A stretch of 5,519 bases of DNA from Sulfuritalea sp. (GTDB lineage: Bacteria; Pseudomonadota; Gammaproteobacteria; Burkholderiales; Rhodocyclaceae), in assembly GCA_026399445.1 (NCBI GenBank), contig JAPLRA010000268.1:1-5519 (forward strand), given 5' to 3'. Below, piece by piece: positions 1-5,426 of this stretch; the first letter of the stretch is position 1, and the number at the start of each line of letters is the position of its first letter. The notes under the pieces are model-generated. The model ran no database searches and was not told the DNA's origin. It saw only the letters and a program-made list of their open reading frames with translations. Made by a program: the position numbers and the translations under genes.

Positions 1-899
1 AAGGCGCCGATGTTTTCCGACTGGTGGTCCGGGTTGCTGGTGGCCGGAATGGCGCAGGTGATCGCCGGGTGCGAGATCACCCATTTCAGGAAATAGTGCG
101 CCCAGTTGGTGATGCCAAGCTCCCGCGCAAAATCCGGCAGCGCCCTGCCCTCGACCAGTTTGAACAGGCGGCCCTTTTCGAAAGGCATGTTGATCTGCAC
201 CGCCGTGCCATTGGCGAGCGCGGCAGGAAGGATGCGCTCCTCGGCCAGTCGCGTCTGTATCGAGTAGTGCACCTGCACGAAGTCGAGCGACCCGCGCTCG
301 ACCACCTGGGCCAGCGCCGGAAAATAAGGCAACTCGTGGTGGGTGGCACCAAAGTAGCGGATCAGCCCTTCGCGCTTCCAGTTCTGCAGCACCGGCAGGA
401 TCTGGTCGACATTGACCAGGCTATGCACCTGCATCACATCGATTTTCCCCCGCCATAGCCGCTGCATCGTCTGTTCGAGACTGCGACGCGCGTGGCTGTC
501 GTCGGCCAGGAACTCGCCGGTCGACCAGATCTTGTTGGTGATGAACATCTTGTCGGTGATGCCGAGCGCGGTAGCGAAGTCGCCGACGCTGATCTCACCC
601 GTGCCATACAGCGGCGACGTGTCCACGACACGTCCGCCGCCGTCCCAGAAGCGCTTCAGCACCTCGCGGATGTTGTCGCGCGGCTGTCCGGGAAGCACGT
701 CAAAGGTCAGGTAGGTCCCAAGTCCGATCGCCGGCAGCATCTCCCCGGTGCGCGGAATCTTGCGCATGATCAGATCCGTGCCCTGGGCGTGAGTGCTACC
801 CATGCCGAACGGCAGCGTTGCCGCAACGGCGCCCAATCCAACCGCTTTGATGAAGTCACGCCGGGTTGGCGAAAAATCCTGAAAGGCCGGGAGATTCAT
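1..899 (-). CDS. Tat-exported aldo/keto reductase (3' end outside window)
   Basis: Reading down from the ATG at 899-897, the frame is open for 299 codons to the window edge without a stop. Residues 10-38 form a twin-arginine signal: SPTRRDFIK (residues 10-18), a hydrophobic stretch, then a likely cleavage site after THA (A38). The rest matches the aldo/keto reductase TIM-barrel family, with the D-Y-K-H tetrad visible as D93 and Y98 (VVDTSPLYG), K123 (ITNKIW) and H159 (MQVHSL). A C-terminal cofactor-loop motif, IPATSNPDHQSEN, lies at 284-296. AKRs normally run about 300-340 residues, so only a short tail is probably missing. The start is supported by AAGGAG five nucleotides upstream and by the signal peptide beginning near it. 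Such enzymes reduce or oxidise carbonyls/alcohols with NAD(P)H, and a Tat signal would send the folded, possibly cofactor-loaded protein to the periplasm. The substrate is unknown. The 388-bp gap before it and a candidate promoter suggest separate transcription from the GMC gene. Confidence 0.88.
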   Translation of the reverse strand, partial: MNLPAFQDFSPTRRDFIKAVGLGAVAATLPFGMGSTHAQGTDLIMRKIPRTGEMLPAIGLGTYLTFDVLPGQPRDNIREVLKRFWDGGGRVVDTSPLYGTGEISVGDFATALGITDKMFITNKIWSTGEFLADDSHARRSLEQTMQRLWRGKIDVMQVHSLVNVDQILPVLQNWKREGLIRYFGATHHELPYFPALAQVVERGSLDFVQVHYSIQTRLAEERILPAALANGTAVQINMPFEKGRLFKLVEGRALPDFARELGITNWAHYFLKWVISHPAITCAIPATSNPDHQSENIGA

Positions 900-904
900 G
901 ACAA

Positions 905-910
905 CTCCTT
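905..910 (-). promoter_or_regulatory. Ribosome binding site of the aldo/keto reductase
   Basis: AAGGAG on the minus strand, five nucleotides before the ATG at 899. It is a strong Shine-Dalgarno match and fixes the start that includes the whole Tat signal peptide. Confidence 0.75.
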
Positions 911-973
911 TGAGGGGGAAAGGGTTGGTGAAAAGCTGTACCTGGTTCGGAAGCGGGATGCCTGCCGACAAGT

Positions 974-1008
974 GCCATCATAAAACATCAGATGGCTGGT
1001 TCGCTCAA
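974..1008 (-). promoter_or_regulatory. Candidate promoter of the aldo/keto reductase with overlapping inverted repeat
   Basis: On the minus strand TTGAGC (1008-1003) is followed after 17 nt by TTTTAT (985-980), each a 4/6 match to the sigma-70 -35 and -10 boxes. TATGAT (982-977) is a better -10 sequence but has a 20-nt spacer. An inverted repeat, GCCATC (974-979) and GATGGC (991-996) around an 11-nt AT-rich centre, covers the -10 region. That placement would suit a repressor operator. It sits 75-97 nt before the start codon. The boxes are weak and no regulator gene lies in the window, so this is an inference from position and symmetry. Confidence 0.35.
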
Positions 1009-1041
1009 GGAACTAAGGCCAATGATCTCGGGATGGGAAAT

Positions 1042-1065
1042 GACTGCTCGGTGCCCTGAGCGGTC
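1042..1065. repeat. Short inverted repeat (possible hairpin)
   Basis: GACTGCTC (1042-1049) and GAGCGGTC (1058-1065) can pair over 8 bp with one G-U wobble in plus-strand RNA. In minus-strand RNA the same position is a C-A mismatch. The loop is 8 nt. There is no T-run directly after it in either direction, so it is not a clear intrinsic terminator. It lies between two minus-strand genes and its role is unknown. Confidence 0.35.
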
Positions 1066-1115
1066 GGTCGCAAAAATCGTAAGCAGACGTTCGCCACGAA
1101 TCCCAGAACTGTAAA

Positions 1116-1163
1116 AGCCGCCGCTTGTTATGCGCTGGCCATAAGGTTGCACTGAAGGCGGCT
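1116..1163 (-). terminator. Weak candidate terminator after the GMC gene
   Basis: On the minus strand AGCCGCC (1163-1157) pairs with GGCGGCT (1122-1116), followed directly by a short T-run (TTTTAC including the last stem base). The 34-nt interior contains a second inverted repeat, TTATG (1144-1140) and CATAA (1132-1128), with a 7-nt loop, giving a nested two-stem structure. It starts about 125 nt after the GMC stop codon. The long interior and short T-run make this a weak call. Confidence 0.25.
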
Positions 1164-1287
1164 GTGCAGCATTATGAACCGCAAGCAAAGTTCCGGAGCG
1201 GCAGGGTCCCGAAGCTCAAAAGTCGGCGTTGGCGGAATGGCGATCTCTGATACCGGACAGCAACGACAATGCGGCGATCCCTCTCGA

Positions 1288-2895
1288 CTAACGGCCGGCC
1301 TGATCTTCGAGGATAAGGTCGGAAGCCTTTTCAGCAACCATAACCGCCGCGGCGTTGGTGTTTCCCGAAACCAACGTGGGCATGATCGAGCAGTCGACCA
1401 CGCGCAGTCCGGCCAGACCGTGCACGCGCAAGCGCGAGTCAACTACCGCCATGCGGTCATCGCCCATCTTGCAGGTTCCGGAGGGATGGAAAATCGTGGC
1501 CCCGTAGTTGCGGGCCCAGTCGAGCAGTTCATCATCGCTGACGCTTGCTGGGCCAGGCCGGTATTCCTCGCCGATGTAGTCGCGCAGCGCGGGCGCCGCC
1601 GCAAGGTGGCGGGCATACTTGATTGACGCGACGGCGCAGCGTCGGTCGGTCTCGTGCGACAGGTAGTTCGGCTGCATTCCGGGTGCCGCCAGCGGATCGC
1701 GCGATGTGACGAACAAGGTACCGCGCGAATGCGGCCTCAACTGGCACACCGAGAAGGTGCACCCCGACCACGGGTGGGGCTTGGCGCCGGCCATTTCGGC
1801 CGACACCGAGGCGAAGTGAAATTGGATGTCGGGCGAGGTCGACTCCGGCAGGATGCTCGTGAACAAGCCGCCTTGGTTGATGCCGATGGCGAGCGGTCCC
1901 TTGCGTTGCGTGATCCACTTCAGGCCCATCTTGAACTGGCGCCACCATGACTGCAGGTCGTCGTTGGTGGTGATGGGCTTCTTCACCTTGTACATCAGGC
2001 GCAACTGCAGGTGGTCCTGCAGGTTTTCGCCGACGCCGGGCAGGTGGTGGATCACCGGGATGCCGAGTTGCTTCAGGCGCTCGGCATCGCCGATGCCGGA
2101 GAGTTGAAGGAGCTGCGGGCTTTGCAGCGTGCCGGCGGCGAGAACCACCTCGCGCGCGGCGCGCACCTCGTGGTCTTGTCCGCCTTTTCGATAACGGATG
2201 CCGACGGCACGGCTGCCGTCGAAGATGATCCCGGTGACGTGGGCATCGGTTTCGATACGCAGGTTGGAGCGGGCACGTGCCGGCTTCAGATAGGCCACCG
2301 CTGTGCTGCAGCGCCAACCCCTGCGGGTGGTCAACTGGTAGTAGCCGACGCCCTCCTGGCGCGCGCCGTTGAAGTCGTCGTTGCGCGGCACGCCGCGTTC
2401 GTTGGCGGCGCGGATGATGGCTTCCATCAACTCATGCTCTTCGCCGATATCCGAGGCCCACAAGGGCCCACCGCTACCGTGGTATTCGCTGGCGCCGCGG
2501 GTGTTGTGTTCAAGCTTGATGAAATAGGGCAGGACGTCCTTCCAACTCCAGCCGGTGTTGCCAGCCTGCGCCCAGCCGTCGAAGTCCTCGGCCTGGCCGC
2601 GCACGTAGATCAGGCCGTTGATCGAACTCGACCCGCCCAGTCCCCTGCCGCGCGGCCAGTAGATCTTGCGGTTGTTCGTGTGCGGATCGGGGTCGGTGTA
2701 GAAGCCCCAGTTGTAGACCGGATGGAACATCGTCTTGGCGTAACCGATCGGGATGTGGATCCACAGGTAGCGGTCGGCGGGGCCGGCCTCGAGCAGCAGC
2801 ACTGAATGGCGGCCATTCGCGGAAAGACGGTTGGCCAGCACGCAGCCGGCACTGCCGGCGCCGACGACGACGAAATCGTAAGTCTGTGAGCTCAT
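1288..2895 (-). CDS. GMC-family FAD-dependent oxidoreductase (choline/alcohol dehydrogenase-like)
   Basis: A complete 535-residue protein, the usual size of bacterial GMC alcohol/choline dehydrogenases. The N-terminal FAD-binding Rossmann motif is VVGAGSAG (residues 10-17; glycines 12, 14, 17), followed by LLLEAG with E36 as the expected ribose-binding acid. GMC signature 1 begins GRGLGGSSSIN (83-93) and signature 2 is GTLQSPQLLQLSGIG (255-269). The catalytic pair is H470 (in IFHPSGTCKMG) and N514 (in GNTNAA), 44 residues apart as in choline oxidase (His466/Asn510). No signal peptide or membrane segment is evident, so it is probably cytoplasmic or peripherally membrane-associated. It should oxidise an alcohol to an aldehyde through FAD and pass electrons to an acceptor other than NAD. 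The substrate cannot be assigned, and similarity to BetA does not prove choline. The start lies 7 nt after the stop of an SDR remnant, pointing to a former SDR-GMC operon. The ribosome site is poor (GGGATGAAG region, 2902-2910). Confidence 0.93.
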   Translation of the reverse strand: MSSQTYDFVVVGAGSAGCVLANRLSANGRHSVLLLEAGPADRYLWIHIPIGYAKTMFHPVYNWGFYTDPDPHTNNRKIYWPRGRGLGGSSSINGLIYVRGQAEDFDGWAQAGNTGWSWKDVLPYFIKLEHNTRGASEYHGSGGPLWASDIGEEHELMEAIIRAANERGVPRNDDFNGARQEGVGYYQLTTRRGWRCSTAVAYLKPARARSNLRIETDAHVTGIIFDGSRAVGIRYRKGGQDHEVRAAREVVLAAGTLQSPQLLQLSGIGDAERLKQLGIPVIHHLPGVGENLQDHLQLRLMYKVKKPITTNDDLQSWWRQFKMGLKWITQRKGPLAIGINQGGLFTSILPESTSPDIQFHFASVSAEMAGAKPHPWSGCTFSVCQLRPHSRGTLFVTSRDPLAAPGMQPNYLSHETDRRCAVASIKYARHLAAAPALRDYIGEEYRPGPASVSDDELLDWARNYGATIFHPSGTCKMGDDRMAVVDSRLRVHGLAGLRVVDCSIMPTLVSGNTNAAAVMVAEKASDLILEDQAGR

Positions 2896-2902
2896 GCGCG
2901 CT

Positions 2903-3031
2903 TCATCCCATGTTCCAGCCGTGGCTGACGTTGATTGATTGTCCGATGAGTGCTGTGGTGGGGAATGTGACGAGCAATAGCGTCACCTCGGCAATGTCGC
3001 CGACAGTGGTGAATTCCCCATCCACTGTGGC
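2903..3031 (-). pseudogene. C-terminal remnant of a short-chain dehydrogenase/reductase
   Basis: About 42 codons on the minus strand end in a TGA at 2905-2903. The translation shows TVDGEFTTVGDIAEV, then LIGQSINVSHGWNMG, which is the characteristic end of classical SDRs (the xTGQSxxVSHGW tail near the NAD-binding C-terminus). SDRs are normally about 250-260 residues, so the Rossmann fold, the YxxxK active site and the start are gone. Further upstream the same frame stays open, but there it is antisense to a BKACE-family coding region, so SDR similarity stops near 3030. Its stop is only 7 nt before the GMC start, as expected for neighbours in one operon. The tail resembles 3-hydroxybutyrate dehydrogenase-like members, but the exact subfamily is uncertain. 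Confidence 0.7.
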
Positions 3032-3034
3032 GCG

Positions 3035-3369
3035 CAGCACATCCAGTTCGTGCTCGGCACCGCCAACGCCCTGCCCGTTCGGCGCAGTATCTTCGACTTC
3101 CTGCGCAGCGAACTGGCCGAAGTGCTGCCCGGCGCCACCTGGGTCGCCGCCGGCACCTCGCGCCACCAGTTCGAGGTCAACCAGTGGTGCCTCGAAGCCG
3201 GCGGCCACTGCCGCACGGGCCTGGAAGACAACCTGCGCTTCGACCCGACGCGGCTGGCGGCGAGCAATGCCGAACTGGTGAAGAAGATCGTGGATGTCTG
3301 CGACAGCTGCGGGCGGCGCCGGCGACGATGATGGAGGCTAGGAACATACTGGGGTTGAGGGCGGCGTGA
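3035..3369 (+). pseudogene. C-terminal remnant of a BKACE (DUF849) beta-keto acid cleavage enzyme, frameshifted
   Basis: The plus strand encodes QHIQFVLGTANALP, then GATWVAAGTSRHQFEVNQW, GGHCRTGLEDNLRFD and ASNAELVKKIVDV. This is the C-terminal third of the BKACE family (3-keto-5-aminohexanoate cleavage enzyme, dehydrocarnitine cleavage enzyme and relatives). These zinc enzymes condense a beta-keto acid with acetyl-CoA and split it. The GLEDN motif carries the Glu that serves as a zinc ligand in the characterised enzyme. The His ligands and the substrate pocket of the N-terminal part (roughly 190 residues) are absent. At about 3311-3323 the frame breaks: the first frame ends in an arginine run and TGA (3329-3331). 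The expected ending (PATMMEARNILGL) continues in another frame to the TGA at 3367-3369. A one-base deletion, or an insertion of two, explains this. It points against the other genes and cannot be functional as it stands. Confidence 0.75.
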
Positions 3370-3373
3370 TTTC

Positions 3374-3400
3374 GGGATCGGTGCCTTGCCGATTTCATTT
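3374..3400 (+). terminator. Candidate intrinsic terminator of the former BKACE gene
   Basis: ATCGG (3377-3381) pairs with CCGAT (3389-3393) around a 7-nt loop. The stem extends outward by two G-U pairs and a G-C to 3374/3396, and the downstream arm and tail are T-rich (TTTCATTT). It begins four bases after the BKACE stop at 3369, where a terminator would be expected. The T-tract is interrupted, so the call is tentative. Confidence 0.35.
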
Positions 3401-3525
3401 GAGCGGCTGAAGTTCCCCCACTGCTGACGTTTGCCAGTTCCAGGGCGTTATCCGCTTCGTGCGCATTGCTGCCGATGGGGAAAATTGGATTAGGTGAAGG
3501 TGATGTTTTGGCCTGATGATCGGCT

Positions 3526-3582
3526 AAAAAGCGATAGGAGATCCTCGACTCCTGAACCCCACTAAGCGCTGGCAGTCAGGAG
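3526..3582 (-). terminator. Weak terminator candidate with alternative pairings at the dctM end
   Basis: On the minus strand CTCCTGA (3582-3576, ending with the dctM stop codon) can pair with TCAGGAG (3555-3549). Alternatively, AGGAG (3553-3549) can pair with CTCCT (3540-3536) around an 8-nt loop. The second stem is followed after 5 nt by TTTTT (3530-3526), a possible termination tract. The two stems share the same AGGAG arm and exclude one another. Stems are short and the T-run is offset, so termination here is plausible but unproven. Confidence 0.3.
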
Positions 3583-4835
3583 CGGGAAAGCACGGGTACA
3601 AAGCCGACGAGTATGGATATTCCAATCATGGTTATCACAAAGGGGACCGCGCGCCACGCGATCGCCATGATCGGCGTTCCGGTCAGCCCCGACATTACAA
3701 ACAGGTTGAGCCCCATGGGCGGCGTTATGAATCCCAGCCCCAGCGAGGTGATCATGAACACGCAGAAGTGAATCTGATCCATGCCGATTGCCTTGGCCAC
3801 AGGATAGAGCAGCGGGGCCAGTATGACTATGTTCGGCGTCGTCTCCATGAACATGCCGGCGACGATAAAGATGAACAGCATGACAAACTTCAAAGCGATT
3901 GGATCGCTTGTTATCGAAGTGACCGCGCGAACAAAATCCTGCGGCACATCGAGGACAGTAAGTGCCTGAGCAAACAGCATCGCGATACCGATGATGGGAA
4001 GGATTACGCCATTGACTCGAGCCGATGTCTCTAGCATCGCCGGTAAATCTTTAACCCGGATGGTGCCCTGAACCATGCCGACTACAAGAGCCACCGCCAC
4101 CGCTACTGCCGCCGATTCGGTTGGAGTAAAGACGCCGGAATAGATTCCACCGAGAATGATGCCGGGAATTGAAAGTGCCCACTTGGCGTCGTTGAGGGCA
4201 ACAAGCCACTTAACCAATGAGAATCGATTGCGTGAATTCTCGTAACCGTTCAAGCGATTTAACACCACATTGGTAAGAACTACGCCTGACAATACGATCA
4301 AGCCTGGAATCATTGCCGCGACAAACAGGGTTGACGCAGAGATCCCCAGAACCAGGGCAATGATGATGTAGGCAATGGATGGGGGAATCAGGATTCCGGT
4401 GCAGGCACCGCTTGCCACCAGCGCGCAGGCATACGGCTTTGGATATCCGAGATCGACCAATCGCTGCATGGTAATCCGACCGATGGCCGCAGCATCTGCC
4501 GCGTCCGATCCGGAAATGCAGGCGAAAAATCCACAGCCGAGTACCGTCGAGGTTCCGAAGCCCGAGCGGAAACTGCCCGTGGTAGCTTCTGCGAAATCGA
4601 GCAATTTGTAGGCGAGTTTTGATCGCACCATGACATCGCCAGTGAGCACGAACAGTGGGATCGCAATCAGGGCGAAGGAGTCAACGCCCTGAAACAGCGC
4701 CTCGCCAAGCAGCGACAGCGGCAGCACGCCTGTTGTGAGGAGAAGGGCGACCGTGCCGAGACCGAGCGCGACCCAGAATGGAACGGCCAAGAACAACAGG
4801 AGCAGGATCAAGCCGATGCCGAGTGCAATTGCCAT
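3576..4835 (-). CDS. dctM: TRAP transporter large permease subunit, DctM family
   Basis: A 419-residue, strongly hydrophobic protein of about the usual DctM length (around 425). It has many membrane segments and family motifs in order: FALIAIPLFVLTGDVM (54-69), FFACISGSDAADAAAIG (103-119), GILIPPSIAYIIIA (147-160), GGIYSGVFTPTESAAVAV (229-246), MFMETTPNIVILAPLLYPVA (328-347) and LGFITPPMGLNLFVMSG (367-383). DctM forms the ion-coupled transport channel of TRAP systems. With the small subunit DctQ and a periplasmic binding protein DctP it imports carboxylates or related small anions, usually with sodium. The substrate is not readable from the permease. Its ATG lies 18 nt after the natural end of dctQ, with GGAG about 10 nt upstream. 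The acidic residue after SGS (D111) may be a subfamily feature. The coding sequence looks intact and is visibly less GC-rich than the GMC gene. Confidence 0.95.
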   Translation of the reverse strand: MAIALGIGLILLLLFLAVPFWVALGLGTVALLLTTGVLPLSLLGEALFQGVDSFALIAIPLFVLTGDVMVRSKLAYKLLDFAEATTGSFRSGFGTSTVLGCGFFACISGSDAADAAAIGRITMQRLVDLGYPKPYACALVASGACTGILIPPSIAYIIIALVLGISASTLFVAAMIPGLIVLSGVVLTNVVLNRLNGYENSRNRFSLVKWLVALNDAKWALSIPGIILGGIYSGVFTPTESAAVAVAVALVVGMVQGTIRVKDLPAMLETSARVNGVILPIIGIAMLFAQALTVLDVPQDFVRAVTSITSDPIALKFVMLFIFIVAGMFMETTPNIVILAPLLYPVAKAIGMDQIHFCVFMITSLGLGFITPPMGLNLFVMSGLTGTPIMAIAWRAVPFVITMIGISILVGFVPVLSRS

Positions 4836-4853
4836 GGTGCGAATGCTCCGAGG

Positions 4854-5369
4854 TCAGTCAAACAGTAAAGTACCGGCAAAGGCGTTTCGCCCCGCACGGA
4901 TGTCCTGGATGTCACGCCAGGCCGCCTGCAGGACCCGGATGGTCATCATCGAGAACCCAAGCGGGACAGCCGCTTCAAACCATACCTGGCTTATCCGCAA
5001 CGTCGGGGCAAGAGCATCGAATTAAATCATGGTGGAAATCGTTTCCAGCGACCAGTAAAGCGCGAAGCCGGCAAAAACCAGCGTGCATGCCTCGCCAAAC
5101 AGGTATAGATAGCCGTGCAAACGACGCGGAAGAATGTGCATCATGACGTCGAAGCGAATATGCGCCCGCTGTTTAACGCAAGACGATGCCCCGACCCAGC
5201 CTAGATAGATAAACGCAAACCGTGCCGCCTCCTCGCCCCATAGTGAGGAAAAGTCGGGAAAGAATCGCCGGATTACTTCGATAACGATCACGAACACGAT
5301 GAAACAATAGAACACCAGCATCAAGTAGCGTTCACCGTTTTCGTCGATCTGATGGAGCAGCTTTTTCAT
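4854..5369 (-). pseudogene. dctQ: TRAP transporter small permease subunit DctQ, interrupted by an in-frame TAA at codon 116
   Basis: The ATG at 5369 opens a frame of 115 codons ending in TAA (5024-5022). This part has a first membrane helix (about 15-33), the family's WGEEAAR motif leading into helix two (44-62), AHIRFD (69-74) and helix three (about 88-107). Directly after the TAA the same frame continues for 55 more codons to a TGA at 4856-4854. These encode FDALAPTLRISQVWFEAAV, a fourth hydrophobic helix (about 129-150) and a charged tail, as DctQ proteins normally end. Read through, the protein would be 171 residues, the normal size. A CAA-to-TAA or GAA-to-TAA substitution would explain it. 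As sequenced, the product lacks helix four, and DctQ is needed for DctQM assembly in characterised systems, so transport is probably impaired. A partly functional three-helix protein or a sequencing error is possible. It lies between dctP and dctM in the usual P-Q-M order. Confidence 0.85.
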
Positions 5370-5376
5370 TGATATA

Positions 5377-5381
5377 CCTCC
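5377..5381 (-). promoter_or_regulatory. Ribosome binding site of dctQ
   Basis: GGAGG on the minus strand, seven nucleotides before the dctQ ATG at 5369. It is a near-ideal Shine-Dalgarno and confirms the start. It begins one base below the foot of the intercistronic hairpin, so folding there could limit ribosome access. Confidence 0.8.
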
Positions 5382-5382
5382 G

Positions 5383-5408
5383 CGAGGGGCGATAGGTATC
5401 GCCCCTCG
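5383..5408 (-). repeat. Perfect 11-bp stem-loop between dctP and dctQ
   Basis: CGAGGGGCGAT (5383-5393) and ATCGCCCCTCG (5398-5408) are exact inverted copies around a 4-nt loop, giving a very stable GC-rich hairpin 18 nt after the dctP stop. No T-run follows on the minus strand; the dctQ ribosome site does. It is therefore better read as an intercistronic hairpin than as an intrinsic terminator. Such hairpins often protect the 3' end of the abundant binding-protein message and lower expression of the permease genes. That role is inferred here. Confidence 0.75.
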
Positions 5409-5426
5409 TGCGTGTGATGCGACAGG

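Larger units (their letters stand above)
900..1287. other. Non-coding gap between GMC oxidoreductase and aldo/keto reductase
   Basis: These 388 bases hold no convincing gene. The only open frame contained within the gap (minus strand, 66 codons, 988-1188) has no recognisable family motif and no good ribosome site. The gap contains the AKR ribosome site and candidate promoter at its left end, a hairpin-forming repeat at 1042-1065, and a nested inverted repeat at 1116-1163 that could end GMC transcription. No tRNA, transposase fragment or tandem repeat was seen. Confidence 0.6.

Noticed and set aside
24..983. Plus-strand open frames opposite the aldo/keto reductase
   Set aside because: The minus strand encodes a full Tat signal and AKR catalytic tetrad across this stretch. 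The plus frames have no recognisable content.
1116..1163. Integron attC-like site, because of the ATAAC/TTAT symmetry
   Set aside because: The required GTTRRRY-type core and outer box arrangement are not present, and no cassette or integrase is nearby.
988..1188. A 66-codon minus-strand open frame between GMC and AKR
   Set aside because: No family motif and no good ribosome site. It would run through the candidate AKR promoter and overlaps the inverted repeats.
2011..2805. A 264-codon plus-strand open frame
   Set aside because: Antisense shadow of the GMC gene, which has all family motifs on the opposite strand. High-GC coding DNA commonly gives such frames.
2903..3208. A 101-codon minus-strand open frame as one intact protein
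   Set aside because: Only its C-terminal 42 or so residues resemble a known family (SDR). The N-terminal part is antisense to clear BKACE coding sequence, so I treat it as a chance fusion across a junction.
5022..5024. Programmed stop-codon read-through or recoding at the dctQ TAA
   Set aside because: TAA is the tightest stop, and no recoding element or selenocysteine/pyrrolysine context is apparent. A nonsense mutation or sequencing error is simpler.
5383..5408. Rho-independent terminator after dctP
   Set aside because: The stem is strong but no T-run follows it on the minus strand. The dctQ ribosome site follows instead, and the operon order argues for continued transcription.
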